Below, in pieces: positions 44,045 through 52,818 of a stretch of DNA of 64,000 nucleotides. The translations under genes were made by a program, and so were the position numbers. The DNA is from Flavobacterium aquicola (lineage in GTDB: Bacteria; Bacteroidota; Bacteroidia; Flavobacteriales; Flavobacteriaceae). Location of the stretch: positions 528,104 to 592,103 of the forward strand of contig NZ_QUNI01000002.1 in the NCBI RefSeq assembly GCF_003385115.1, written 5' to 3'. The notes below the pieces were generated by a model that did no database searches, was not told the DNA's origin, and saw nothing but the letters and a program-made list of their open reading frames with translations. Position 1 is the first letter of the stretch, and every line of letters starts with the position of its first letter.

Positions 44045-44602
44045 ATGAAAAAAGCACTACTCCTTGTTTTTATTGCCTTTTCAATGCAATTGCATGCACA
44101 GTCCGAAAACGGCACAGACACAAATAATAAATGGAATATCGGAATTGAACTCGATGTTTTACCTTATGCCACGGGAGGCTATTTTGGTGCAGGCTGGGTT
44201 GGTAAAGACAAATGGCGCGGAAGAGCTCTTTTTGCCGATGTCAACAAACCTGATTTTGTGACCAAAGATGGTTTTTCAGACCATCACATAAAAGCCTACG
44301 CCGTTATACTGGACCGTTTTTTGAAAGACAATTGGAAAGGCTGGTGGATTGGAGCCGGACCCGTTTATTGGAAAAGTGATATTAAAAGCGACAGCAGTAA
44401 TGCTACAAAAAATTTCGAAAACTTCCTCCTAAATGGAAGTCTGGGCTATAATTTCAACATCTATAAAAATTTCTATGTTTCTCCATGGGCAGGCTTGAGC
44501 CTTAAAGTTGGAGGAAGCGACAATTTCGTTCTAGATAATAAGGAATACAATTTACCTTTGCTTAATCCGGAAGCTTCGATCAAATTTGGATTTTATTTTT
44601 AA
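44045..44602 (+). CDS. Small outer-membrane barrel protein, unknown family
   Basis: 185 residues with a signal peptide (LVFIAFSMQLHAQ). Barrel-like strands run to the C-terminus (GPVYWKSD, GSLGYNFNIYKNFYVSPWAGLSLK), ending ASIKFGFYF, a terminal Phe as in outer-membrane proteins. No named family recognised. It stands between a terminator and the BamA-like gene. Confidence 0.62.
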   Translation: MKKALLLVFIAFSMQLHAQSENGTDTNNKWNIGIELDVLPYATGGYFGAGWVGKDKWRGRALFADVNKPDFVTKDGFSDHHIKAYAVILDRFLKDNWKGWWIGAGPVYWKSDIKSDSSNATKNFENFLLNGSLGYNFNIYKNFYVSPWAGLSLKVGGSDNFVLDNKEYNLPLLNPEASIKFGFYF

Positions 44603-44773
44603 TATCTCTCTTCAAATTCAGAGTCATAACCGTAAAAAAAAAGTAATAAAACATTTTTATTACTCTAAATTAAAACCACAGAAAGAAAATTTGTTTAGTT
44701 TTATGTTTTGTTTTCAAAAAAATTGATTTAGATATACTCACTAATTGTTTTGGTTACAGCGCAAAGCCTTATT

Positions 44774-46030
44774 ATGACTTTTACAAATATTCTGAAATTT
44801 AGAATTTTATTTCTTCTTTTCTTTTTTTACTCTCATGCCGTTTTTCCGCAGGAAGCGAATAAAGAAGGAGAGAAACTTTACCCTTTACGCACTATTATCG
44901 ATTTATTCACAAAAGAAGATACTTTAAAAATAAGCAAACCCGATTCCAAAAATCACTTAATTGCATTTCCTACTTTGGGTTACCAGCCTGCAAACGGATT
45001 TACACTGGGGTTTATAAGCCAATTCAGTTTTAAGCTAAAACCCGAAAACAAGATTTCATTACTCTCCGGCGGCGCTTCCTATAGCACCAAAAAACAGATT
45101 CTGACGTATTTAAAAAACAATATGTACGTCAATAATGACCGGCTATTCTTTAGTGGTGACTTTCGTTATTATGTTTTTTCCCAAGCCAATTATGGTTTAG
45201 GAACTGATATTATTCCTTGGGGAGCCGAATTTCAGGACTTTGATTATGATGCTATAAAACAGCCTATGAATTACAACTATTTTAAGTTTCATGAAACGGC
45301 ATCCTACACTATCTTCCAGTCATTTTTCATCGGAGCAGGAATCCATTTTGACAGCTATAGCAATATTGTGGACAAAAATTTAGATGCTGCCAATGAAAAA
45401 TACACTTATCATTATACCTATTCCAAAAAACACGGCTTCAGCGACAAGAATTATGCCGTCAATGGCGTAAGCATCAATTTCATATACGACACCAGAGACA
45501 ACCTAATAAACACAAACAATGGCTTGTACCTGAATATGAATTACCGTTACAATCCCCAAACAGACCTCAACAAACATGAAAGCGGCACTGTGTTGCTCGA
45601 AAGCCGTTATTTTATTCCCATCAGCAAAACCAACAAACAGCATGTCTTAGGTTTTTGGGCATACGGCCAATTCTTGGCGCACGGTCAATTGCCCTATCTG
45701 AATCTCCCTGCCATAGGCTGGGATCAAAACAGCCGAAGCGGGAAAGGCTACATTCAAGGTCTTTTTAGGGGTACAAACCTGATGTATTTTGAAAGTGAAT
45801 ACCGCTTCCCTATTACCAAAAACCAAATGATAAGCGGTACTGTATTTGCTAACGCTACCACCACCAGCGATGCCGACAGAAACCTAAAGTTGGGCGAGTA
45901 CATTCAGCCCGCTGTGGGAGTTGGATTAAGAATTCTGCTAGACAAAAATACGCTGACCAATTTCATCGTCAATTACGGGCTAGGCCGCGATTCACAGACT
46001 TTCTATTTTAATGACGGCGAAGGATTTTAA
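44774..46030 (+). CDS. BamA/TamA-family outer-membrane barrel, paralogue of the 32584 gene
   Basis: 418 residues from the ATG at 44774; a TTG start eight codons upstream is also open. Signal region FYSHAVFPQE. The D15-type barrel motifs YDTRDNLINTNNGLYLNMNY, NLPAIGWDQNSRSGKGY, FESEYRFPITKNQM and VGVGLRILLDKN match those of the minus-strand gene at 32584-33777. No POTRA domains. The pair may insert or export surface molecules. It ends ahead of repeat copy D. Confidence 0.8.
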   Translation: MTFTNILKFRILFLLFFFYSHAVFPQEANKEGEKLYPLRTIIDLFTKEDTLKISKPDSKNHLIAFPTLGYQPANGFTLGFISQFSFKLKPENKISLLSGGASYSTKKQILTYLKNNMYVNNDRLFFSGDFRYYVFSQANYGLGTDIIPWGAEFQDFDYDAIKQPMNYNYFKFHETASYTIFQSFFIGAGIHFDSYSNIVDKNLDAANEKYTYHYTYSKKHGFSDKNYAVNGVSINFIYDTRDNLINTNNGLYLNMNYRYNPQTDLNKHESGTVLLESRYFIPISKTNKQHVLGFWAYGQFLAHGQLPYLNLPAIGWDQNSRSGKGYIQGLFRGTNLMYFESEYRFPITKNQMISGTVFANATTTSDADRNLKLGEYIQPAVGVGLRILLDKNTLTNFIVNYGLGRDSQTFYFNDGEGF

Positions 46031-46063
46031 ATTATAAATCACCACAACAGTCTTTTTATTATG

Positions 46064-46152
46064 GCGTGCCCCTCCGTAAAAACTTCGGGTCGGGCTGTAC
46101 GTTCCCGCTTCCCGATGAAAAATCGGGAGAGCTCCACTGCCATCCCTCACGC
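46064..46152 (-). repeat. Variable-core palindromic element, copy D
   Basis: Outer ends GCGTG (46064-46068) and CACGC (46148-46152) are inverted. The minus strand has GGATGGCAGTGGAGC, a core stem TCCCGAT/ATCGGGA (46110-46116 / 46122-46128), then AAGCGGGAACGTACAGCCCGA. The shared GCAGTGG and AGCGGGAACG segments place it in the same family as copies A, E, F and G. Confidence 0.7.
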
Positions 46153-46273
46153 AAAAGTGCAAACATTCGGCTTTAGTTCAGAAACGGAAATTTTCAATAA
46201 AAAAATCTGCTTGCTATTTATTTCACGCAGATTTTCGCAGATAAAATCGATTTGTTTTTCAACAAGAAGTTCC

Positions 46274-47824
46274 TTACCAAGCAATCGGACGGTAATCCTT
46301 CAAAAATTTTCCGCACCAATGTTTGCCTGTATTAATCCCGTCAAACAACGGATCCATAACTCTCGCCGCTCCGTCAACAATATCCAAAGGCGGCTGAAAA
46401 TCCTGCTCTTCCTGTTTTCTCTTGGCTAGTTCTGCCGGGTCTTCATCAGTTACCCAGCCGGTATCTACAGCATTCATAAAAATTCCGTCTTTTGCCAAAG
46501 TTCCTGCAGCTGTGTGCGTCAACATATTCAGCGCTGCTTTTGCCATATTGGTATGCGGGTGTCGGTCTTCCTTGAAATCACGATAAAACTTCCCTTCCAT
46601 CGCCGATACATTGATGATATGTTTTTTACCTGTATTATCTTTCTTCATCACTTCCGAAAGACGATTGCATAATACGAAAGGTGCAACCGAATTCACCAAT
46701 TGTACTTCTATCATTTCAGTAGTTTCTATCTGACCTAATTTTAAACGCCAGCTGTTCACTTTTCGCAGATCGACCTGCTGTAAATCGGCATCAAGTTCAC
46801 CTTCCGGAAAAACTTCCTGAGCAACCAAAGCATTATCGAACGAATACGGAATCTGAGATAATTTGGCGGAAGCCCGCAGACCAATTCCAGGTTCAGGACC
46901 ATGCCAGGTTACCGGCATATTTTGATTAGAAGAAGCTCCCGAAGTCAGTACTTTCAATTCATCGAGACAATTGGTGTGATCCAATAATAATTCTTGTGCT
47001 TGTTCTGGCAAAGAACCAATTGGCAGTTCTTCATTTTCCATTAAATGCGTATAAAAACCAGCAGGACGTCTGACCGTCTGTGCCGCATTATTAATCAGAA
47101 TATCTAATCGTCCGTATTTTTGTTCTATAAAATTGCAAAAAATCTCCACACTAGGTATATGGCGCAGATCCAATCCGTGAATTTTCAAGCGATGTCCCCA
47201 TTCCATAAAGTCTTCTTCTTTAGAAAACCTCAAAGCCGAATCCACCGGAAAACGGGTCGTTGCAACAACCGTTGCTCCGCCACGCAATAACATTAAAGTA
47301 ATATGATATCCAATTTTTAAACGGGAACCTGTAATCACGGCAATTTGCCCTTTTACATCTGCAGTTTGGAAACGCTTGGCATAATTAAAATCGCCGCAAT
47401 CCGTACACATTGTATCATAAAAATGATGCATTTTGGTAAACTCCGTTTTGCAGACATAACATTTTCTTGGCGTTTCAAGTTCCAACTGTTCTTTAGAATC
47501 CAAATCATGCGAAGCCAGTAATTTTGGAGCAACAAAAACACTCGCTTCACGAGCCGAACGAATTCCGGTTTCCTTGCGGGCCGTTCTGTCTTTCTTTTCC
47601 TGTTTGCGTTTAGCAACTGCTTTAGCGTCTTTTTTCCTTTTAGCAAACTCATCACGATCTGGACGCGAAAATTGCCCCGCTACTTTGATTAAAGCTGTTC
47701 GCTGCTCTTTTGGGATTTCAAATATCTGGTCGGTATCGCTGTTTAATTGCGCTAAAACAGCTATGCATCGGTCTATTTCTTCCGAACTTATTACAATCTT
47801 TTCTACTATTTCTTCCATCATCAT
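46274..47824 (-). CDS. SDR-family protein with N-terminal zinc-knuckle extension
   Basis: 516 residues, about twice a normal SDR. Residues 1-150 form an extra domain: a charged coiled-coil-like stretch (55-90) and a zinc-binding-type C-Y-V-C (122-125) with CTDC (140-143) and two histidines (133-134). The Rossmann SDR follows, with TGSRLKIGY (165-173), INNAAQT and VDTGWVTDE. The usual catalytic Tyr-x3-Lys is missing its Tyr: K429 is kept but position 425 is Thr. The oxidoreductase activity is therefore doubtful. Single gene, divergent from the RhuM gene; two minus-strand -7-like boxes (47850-47857, 47866-47873) precede it. Confidence 0.78.
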   Translation of the reverse strand: MMMEEIVEKIVISSEEIDRCIAVLAQLNSDTDQIFEIPKEQRTALIKVAGQFSRPDRDEFAKRKKDAKAVAKRKQEKKDRTARKETGIRSAREASVFVAPKLLASHDLDSKEQLELETPRKCYVCKTEFTKMHHFYDTMCTDCGDFNYAKRFQTADVKGQIAVITGSRLKIGYHITLMLLRGGATVVATTRFPVDSALRFSKEEDFMEWGHRLKIHGLDLRHIPSVEIFCNFIEQKYGRLDILINNAAQTVRRPAGFYTHLMENEELPIGSLPEQAQELLLDHTNCLDELKVLTSGASSNQNMPVTWHGPEPGIGLRASAKLSQIPYSFDNALVAQEVFPEGELDADLQQVDLRKVNSWRLKLGQIETTEMIEVQLVNSVAPFVLCNRLSEVMKKDNTGKKHIINVSAMEGKFYRDFKEDRHPHTNMAKAALNMLTHTAAGTLAKDGIFMNAVDTGWVTDEDPAELAKRKQEEQDFQPPLDIVDGAARVMDPLFDGINTGKHWCGKFLKDYRPIAW

Positions 47825-47896
47825 TATAAAAAACAGCTATTTGCATTTGCAAAAATACTGGGTTGCAAATATAGTGTTTAAAGTCTAACGGCTCGC

Positions 47897-47927
47897 TTGT
47901 CACAAATTACTATTCACTTTATCTTTG
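47897..47927 (+). promoter_or_regulatory. Promoter of the RhuM-family gene
   Basis: TTG (47897-47899), 20-bp spacer, TATCTTTG (47920-47927): a full match to the Bacteroidota consensus, 24 bp before the ATG at 47952. Confidence 0.6.
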
Positions 47928-47951
47928 TATCTTCGTCACAAACACCCAAAA

Positions 47952-48938
47952 ATGGAAAACAAAATTATTTTTTATCAAAATCAGAACAGCAGCGTGGTTA
48001 TCAACGTTACTTATTTTGATGATAATTTTTGGCTTACTCAAAAGTTGATAGCGCAATTGTTTAATTGCTCTACCGACAACGTTTCCTTGCATTTAAAAAA
48101 CATATTCAACAGTGAAGAACTAGAGTCAAATTCAGTTGTCGAGGAATTCTCGGTAACTGCAAATGACGGTAAAAAATATAAAACAAAATTTTACAACCTT
48201 GATGCAATTATAGCTGTTGGATATCGCGTTAATTCAAAACAAGCCACACAATTTCGAATTTGGGCAACACAGACGCTGAAAGAATATATCATAAAAGGGT
48301 TTGTTCTAAATGACGAAATGCTCAAAAACGGAAAACCTTTTGGAAAAGATTATTTTGACGAATTACTGGAACGCATACGTGAAATACGAGCCAGCGAACG
48401 TCGTGTTTTTCAAAAATTAGGAGATATTTTTGAACAATGCAGTGCCGATTATAGTAAAGATGCCGAGGAAACGAAACTGTTTTACAAAATGGTTCAAAAC
48501 AAACTGCATTTTGCAATTACAGGAAATACAGCTGCTGAAATTGTCTACAATCGTGTAGACAGAACCAAAGACTTTATGGGATTATCAACTTGGAAAAATG
48601 CTCCAAATGGTAAAATTGTAAAAAGTGATGTAGTTGTTGCGAAAAATTATCTAAATGAAAATGAAATTGGCGATTTGAATTTATTAGTCAGTGCTTTTTT
48701 GGATTTAGCCGAATTTCAAGCACGCCGAAATCAATTAATAAATATGAAAGATTGGCTAGAACGCACCAATAAGTTCCTTGAAAGCAATAGTCTTGATGTA
48801 CTTCCAAATGCAGGAGTCATTTCTCACGACCAAGCAGTTGAAAAAGCACATCAGGAGTATGAACATTTTCGAATTGAACAAGATAAAAATTACATGTCAG
48901 ATTTAGATAGAGAATTAAAAAAACTGAATAACAAATAA
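47952..48938 (+). CDS. RhuM-family protein (virulence RhuM / Fic-antitoxin-like)
   Basis: 328 residues from MENKIIFYQNQNS; a TTG at 47925 is rejected because it lies inside the promoter. The sequence FWLTQKLIAQLFNCSTDNVSLHLKNIF is a DNA-binding-like HTH. It continues with the RhuM signature YNLDAIIAVGYRVNSKQATQFRIWATQTLKEYIIKGF (shown here in part). Related proteins come from a Salmonella pathogenicity island and from mobile DNA in many phyla. Function is unsettled. No partner toxin is next to it here; orphan copy, possible transfer. Confidence 0.85.
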   Translation: MENKIIFYQNQNSSVVINVTYFDDNFWLTQKLIAQLFNCSTDNVSLHLKNIFNSEELESNSVVEEFSVTANDGKKYKTKFYNLDAIIAVGYRVNSKQATQFRIWATQTLKEYIIKGFVLNDEMLKNGKPFGKDYFDELLERIREIRASERRVFQKLGDIFEQCSADYSKDAEETKLFYKMVQNKLHFAITGNTAAEIVYNRVDRTKDFMGLSTWKNAPNGKIVKSDVVVAKNYLNENEIGDLNLLVSAFLDLAEFQARRNQLINMKDWLERTNKFLESNSLDVLPNAGVISHDQAVEKAHQEYEHFRIEQDKNYMSDLDRELKKLNNK

Positions 48939-48988
48939 ATACTATTGGCATTACCCAATTCGCACCTCCTGACAAAACCCAATTCATT

Positions 48989-49795
48989 ATGCTATTCCAA
49001 ATAAAATCCTATCTCAAATTCCTTTGGCATTCCAAAAATGAGCACGCTGTACATTCGCCGTTTGTGTTTCTTTTATTGACCAAATGCTTTTATGACAAGA
49101 AACCTAAACCCGACCCGAGCGGGAGCGAACAGGCGAAGCAATATGAAGTTTTAAAAGAGTACCGAAATTCACTTTTGGAAAATAAAAACACAATAGAAGT
49201 TACTGATTTTGGTGCTGGTTCCAGAGTTTTCAAATCCAATGTGAGAGCAATCGATAAAATTGCCCAAAACGCAGGAATAAGTCCCAAACGAGCCGAATTA
49301 TTATTTAGAATTACCAATTATTTTCAGCCAAAAACTATTTTGGAAATTGGAACTTCTCTTGGTTTAGCAACTTCTGCCCTATCATTAGGAAATCCAAAAG
49401 CAAAAATTACAACACTTGAAGGCTGTCCCGAAACAGCAAGACAAGCTCAATTACAGCTGCAAAAATTCAATTGCAATAATGTTGAATCAATTGTAAGTGA
49501 GTTTAGCAGTTATCTTAAAAACCATCAACCATCACCTATCAAGTATCAGCTAATTTACTTTGACGGCAATCATTCCAAAAATGCAACTTTAGAATACTTC
49601 GAATTGCTATTACCAACTATTACCAATGAAACGGTTTGGATATTTGATGATATTCATTGGTCACAGGAAATGGAAGAAGCTTGGAAAATCATAAAAGACC
49701 ACCCAAAAGTTACCGTAAGTATCGACACTTTTCAGTGGGGACTTGTGTTCTTTAGGTACGAACAGCCCAAACAGCATTTTATTATAAGAAGTTAG
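48989..49795 (+). CDS. Class I SAM-dependent methyltransferase (O-methyltransferase-like)
   Basis: 268 residues. The SAM-binding Rossmann core begins ILEIGTSLGLATSALSLGN (near 115), with acidic strand ends TTLEGCPE and LIYFDGNHSK and FDDIHWSQEM near the metal site of catechol-type O-methyltransferases. The N-terminal 90 residues are an extra helical segment. Substrate unknown. It precedes carbonic anhydrase by 84 bp on the same strand. Confidence 0.78.
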   Translation: MLFQIKSYLKFLWHSKNEHAVHSPFVFLLLTKCFYDKKPKPDPSGSEQAKQYEVLKEYRNSLLENKNTIEVTDFGAGSRVFKSNVRAIDKIAQNAGISPKRAELLFRITNYFQPKTILEIGTSLGLATSALSLGNPKAKITTLEGCPETARQAQLQLQKFNCNNVESIVSEFSSYLKNHQPSPIKYQLIYFDGNHSKNATLEYFELLLPTITNETVWIFDDIHWSQEMEEAWKIIKDHPKVTVSIDTFQWGLVFFRYEQPKQHFIIRS

Positions 49796-49879
49796 AGGAT
49801 AGAAATTATACCTTTGTTTTTCGGTTTAAAACCACAAATCTTAAAACGGTAAAACAATTAAACCATTTAAAATCAAAAT

Positions 49880-50506
49880 ATGAAAATCAAACAAATTTTT
49901 GAAAACAATAAAAAATGGGTTATCAAACAGCTTCAAATGGACGAGCATTATTTTGAGAAACTTTCAAAAGGACAATCTCCCGAGTTTCTTTATATAGGCT
50001 GTTCAGACAGCAGAGTGTCGGCAGAAGAGCTTATGGGACTAGAACCAGGTGAAGTTTTTGTACACCGAAATATTGCCAATATGGTTCCAAATACCGACCT
50101 CAATTCTATGTCGGTAATCAATTATGCTGTGGTTCATTTAAAAGTAAATCATATTGTTGTCTGCGGACATTATGGTTGTGGTGGAGTTCTTGCCGCCATG
50201 CAGCAATCTGATTTGGGGATATTAAATCCGTGGCTTAGAAACATTCGAGATGTGTACAGAATTCACCGAAAAACCCTTGATGCAATTAGCAATGAAGAAG
50301 AAAAGTACAAAAAACTGGTAGAGCTAAACGTTCAGGAACAATGCATCAATGTCATTAAAACTGCAGAAGTGCAAAAAGCATTCAGAGAAAGAGGATTAAA
50401 AGTATATGGGTGGATATTTGATATCCATACAGGAAAATTAATTGACCTTAACATCGATTTTACCGAAATATTAAAAAACATTACCCAGATTTACAAAATA
50501 TCATAA
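49880..50506 (+). CDS. Beta-class carbonic anhydrase
   Basis: 208 residues. Zinc ligands are C41 in CSDSRV with D43 and R45 as the catalytic dyad, H97 and C100 in HYGCGG. The enzyme hydrates CO2 to bicarbonate in the cytoplasm, supporting carboxylases such as the biotin enzyme in this window. No signal peptide. It ends at a strong terminator. Confidence 0.92.
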   Translation: MKIKQIFENNKKWVIKQLQMDEHYFEKLSKGQSPEFLYIGCSDSRVSAEELMGLEPGEVFVHRNIANMVPNTDLNSMSVINYAVVHLKVNHIVVCGHYGCGGVLAAMQQSDLGILNPWLRNIRDVYRIHRKTLDAISNEEEKYKKLVELNVQEQCINVIKTAEVQKAFRERGLKVYGWIFDIHTGKLIDLNIDFTEILKNITQIYKIS

Positions 50507-50975
50507 TAACACACAATCTGAGTAATACAAAAAAAAGACAGTCACCCCCATGACTGTCTTTTGTTCAAATAACCTAACCTTAACCTTACTATTAAATGAT
50601 TACGTTAAAACTGTTCAAAGATGAACTGCTTATCCGTAATCCAAAAGTTCAATTTATTCTAACTAACCAATAAAAAACTTAAACTTTACTATACAAACTT
50701 AATATATTAAAAATAAAACTCATTCAAAAAAATCGTTAAAATTAATATAAAATCGATAAAAAACATTTTTATTTTATTTTAATATTTTTTTTCTTATAAA
50801 ATTAATGATATTATAAATCAAAAACATTTATCACATTAAAATTTAGGAGGTCAATTTATTAGGTATTTAGACATCATCTTTCTGTAACAAAAATCAATCC
50901 GAAGCTACATATACTAAATCAAAAAGTCTTTTGTACTTTTAAAAATAAAATCAACAATCTGCAATCTAAATTCTA
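50507..50975. other. Intergenic region, 469 bp, terminator and AT-rich spacer
   Basis: Contains the carbonic anhydrase terminator (50534-50561), then about 400 bp of very AT-rich sequence. An AGGAGG-like motif (50845-50850) has no start codon behind it. A 25-codon frame at 50596-50673 (MITLKLFKDELLIRNPK-) is too short and unsupported to call. Just before the ABC gene, CAATCTGCAATCT (50951-50963) repeats the heptad-array word. Confidence 0.6.
50534..50561 (+). terminator. Terminator of carbonic anhydrase
   Basis: 11-bp perfect stem AAAGACAGTCA/TGACTGTCTTT with a 6-nt loop; also works on the minus strand because of the preceding A-run. Confidence 0.88.
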
Positions 50976-51662
50976 ATGAAAAACCCGCTTATAAAAATTA
51001 CAAATATCAAAAGAGATTTTGTACTAGGAAACGAAATCGTTTATGTACTAAAAGGCATTGATCTAGAAATTAATAAGGGGGAATACGTAGCTTTGATGGG
51101 ACCTTCGGGATCAGGTAAATCTACTTTAATGAATTTATTAGGCTGTCTGGACACCCCTACATCGGGGACTTATATACTGAACGGGAAAAATGTCAGTCAT
51201 ATGAAAGACGATGAATTGGCCGAAATTAGAAATAAAGAAATTGGTTTTGTTTTTCAGACTTTCAATCTTTTACCTAGAACAACAGCACTTGATAATGTTG
51301 CACTGCCAATGATTTATGCGGGTTATTCAAAATCTGAACGTATTTCAAGAGCTACTGAAGTTTTAAATCAAGTAAATCTAGGAGACAGAATGGATCACCA
51401 GCCAAACCAGCTTTCGGGAGGGCAACGCCAGCGTGTTGCGGTCGCTCGAGCCTTAGTAAACAAACCTTCAATTATACTTGCTGACGAACCAACAGGAAAT
51501 CTAGACAGTAAAACATCTTTAGAGATAATGAAACTTTTTGGTGATATTCACGCCAACGGAAACACCGTTATTTTAGTAACTCACGAAGAAGAAATTGCAG
51601 CTTATGCTCACAGAGTTATTCGTTTGAGAGACGGTCTTATTGAAAGTGATACAACTAAATAG
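50976..51662 (+). CDS. ABC transporter ATP-binding protein (LolD/MacB-like)
   Basis: 228 residues. Walker [10 protein letters not shown] (42-50), signature LSGGQ (146-150), Walker [13 protein letters not shown] (167-178), and an H-loop THEEEI. The sequence falls in the LolD/MacB/FtsE-like group that powers lipoprotein export or peptide efflux. No permease gene is adjacent, so its partner is elsewhere or it works alone. The gap to the cobalamin gene (51663-51764) holds a 13-bp inverted repeat at 51688-51700 / 51727-51739. Confidence 0.9.
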   Translation: MKNPLIKITNIKRDFVLGNEIVYVLKGIDLEINKGEYVALMGPSGSGKSTLMNLLGCLDTPTSGTYILNGKNVSHMKDDELAEIRNKEIGFVFQTFNLLPRTTALDNVALPMIYAGYSKSERISRATEVLNQVNLGDRMDHQPNQLSGGQRQRVAVARALVNKPSIILADEPTGNLDSKTSLEIMKLFGDIHANGNTVILVTHEEEIAAYAHRVIRLRDGLIESDTTK

Positions 51663-51764
51663 TGTATTTGTTGAATTGTTAAATCGTTTATTCGTTTAAT
51701 TAATTAAACAACTAATGAATTTATCGATTAAACGAATAACCAACTAACCTATTAAACATTAAAA

Positions 51765-52334
51765 ATGAAAGTATATACAAAAACCGGAGATGGCGGAACT
51801 ACTGCTCTTTTTGGGGGAACCCGTGTACCAAAAGATCATGCACGTATTGAAAGTTATGGAACAGTTGACGAATTAAACTCCTATATTGGACTTATTCGTG
51901 ATCAGGAAATAAATAACCATTACAAAGATATTTTAATAGAAATACAAGATCGCCTGTTTACCATTGGAGCAATCTTAGCAACTCCTCCGGAAAAGGAAGT
52001 GATGAAAAACGGTGAACTTCGATTAAAAAACCTTGGAATAACCGAAACCGATATTGAGTTTTTGGAAAAGGAAATAGACACCATGGAAGAAAAGCTTCCG
52101 CCAATGACTCACTTTGTTTTGCCAGGAGGTCATCAAACTGTGTCATATTGTCATATCGCCAGATGCGTTTGCCGGCGTGCCGAACGTTTAGCTGTTCATT
52201 TAAGTCATAATGAACCAGTTGCCGAAATCGCGATTAAATACTTAAACCGACTTTCTGACTATCTTTTTGTATTGGCACGAAAGTTGTCACATGATTTAAA
52301 CGCTGATGAAGTAAAATGGATACCAAGAAAATAG
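51765..52334 (+). CDS. Cob(I)yrinic acid a,c-diamide adenosyltransferase, PduO type
   Basis: 189 residues, one domain. ATP-binding N-terminus KVYTKTGDGGTTALFGG, then SYGTVDELNSYIG, and the C-terminal RCVCRRAERLAVHL. It adds the adenosyl group to cobalamin, making AdoCbl for methylmalonyl-CoA mutase and B12-dependent enzymes. The propionyl-CoA carboxylase-type operon (1-2736) is a plausible functional partner but not in the same operon. Confidence 0.92.
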   Translation: MKVYTKTGDGGTTALFGGTRVPKDHARIESYGTVDELNSYIGLIRDQEINNHYKDILIEIQDRLFTIGAILATPPEKEVMKNGELRLKNLGITETDIEFLEKEIDTMEEKLPPMTHFVLPGGHQTVSYCHIARCVCRRAERLAVHLSHNEPVAEIAIKYLNRLSDYLFVLARKLSHDLNADEVKWIPRK

Positions 52335-52352
52335 GATTTCAGATTGGAGATA

Positions 52353-52391
52353 AACGATTTTTGATATTTAGATTTAAAATCAAAAATCGTT
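52353..52391. repeat. 13-bp inverted repeat after the cobalamin gene
   Basis: Arms 52353-52365 and 52379-52391, 13-nt spacer, no T-run. Words such as AATCAGCAATC nearby resemble the heptad-array text. Function unclear; may be a weak terminator. Confidence 0.6.
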
Positions 52392-52459
52392 AATCTTAAT
52401 TCAAAAATCAGCAATCGTTAATACGTTCTTAACTTTATAAAAAATAAATCGTTTTTTAC

Positions 52460-52489
52460 TTGTCTTTTTCAGTAAAAAAATTATTTTTG
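52460..52489 (+). promoter_or_regulatory. Promoter of the DUF2795 gene
   Basis: TTG (52460-52462), 19-bp spacer, TATTTTTG (52482-52489): full consensus match. Expected start near 52496, 15 bp before the ATG at 52511. This shows that the longer frame starting at 52460 is not used. Confidence 0.65.
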
Positions 52490-52510
52490 CACAAAACTAA
52501 ATCGATAGAT

Positions 52511-52732
52511 ATGTATTGGACATTAGAATTAGCATCATATTTAAGCGATGCACCGTGGCCTGCGAACAAAGACGAACTTATTGACTACGCTATTAGAGCC
52601 GGTGCTCCACTAGAAGTAGTAGAAAACCTTCAATCAATTGAGGATGAAGGCGAGATATATGAATCAATGGAAGAAATTTGGCCAGATTATCCAACAGACG
52701 AAGATTATCTTTGGAACGAGGATGAATATTAA
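52511..52732 (+). CDS. DUF2795 small acidic protein
   Basis: 73 residues, start MYWTLELASYLSDAPWPANK; an upstream ATG (52460) lies in the promoter. The core matches the DUF2795 family (ELIDYAIRAGAPLEVVENLQ), with a very acidic tail (IWPDYPTDEDYLWNEDEY). Widely present in Bacteroidota; no known function. It lies between the cobalamin gene and secA and ends at its own terminator. Confidence 0.87.
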   Translation: MYWTLELASYLSDAPWPANKDELIDYAIRAGAPLEVVENLQSIEDEGEIYESMEEIWPDYPTDEDYLWNEDEY

Positions 52733-52745
52733 AAAGTAAACCAAG

Positions 52746-52769
52746 AAAAAGTCTCAGAAGAGGCTTTTT
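52746..52769 (+). terminator. Terminator of DUF2795 gene
   Basis: Stem AAAAAGTCTC / GAGGCTTTTT with one G-T wobble and a 4-nt loop, followed by further T. Confidence 0.82.
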
Positions 52770-52818
52770 TTTTGTTTAAATTTACGCAGATATATTAAAA
52801 TAGAAATAAAAACAGATC

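Noticed and set aside
46061..46429. Plus-strand 122-codon frame over copy D and the end of the SDR gene
   Set aside because: It lies mostly in the repeat and antisense to a well-supported gene.
47952..48938. RhuM gene as evidence for a genomic island
   Set aside because: The gene is isolated, has a native-type promoter and no integrase, toxin or direct repeat next to it, so an island boundary cannot be supported.
50596..50673. 25-codon frame after the carbonic anhydrase terminator
   Set aside because: Too short, no promoter box and no recognisable protein pattern.
50845..50850. AGGAGG motif
   Set aside because: No start codon or coding frame follows at useful spacing, and Flavobacteria rarely use Shine-Dalgarno sites; probably chance.
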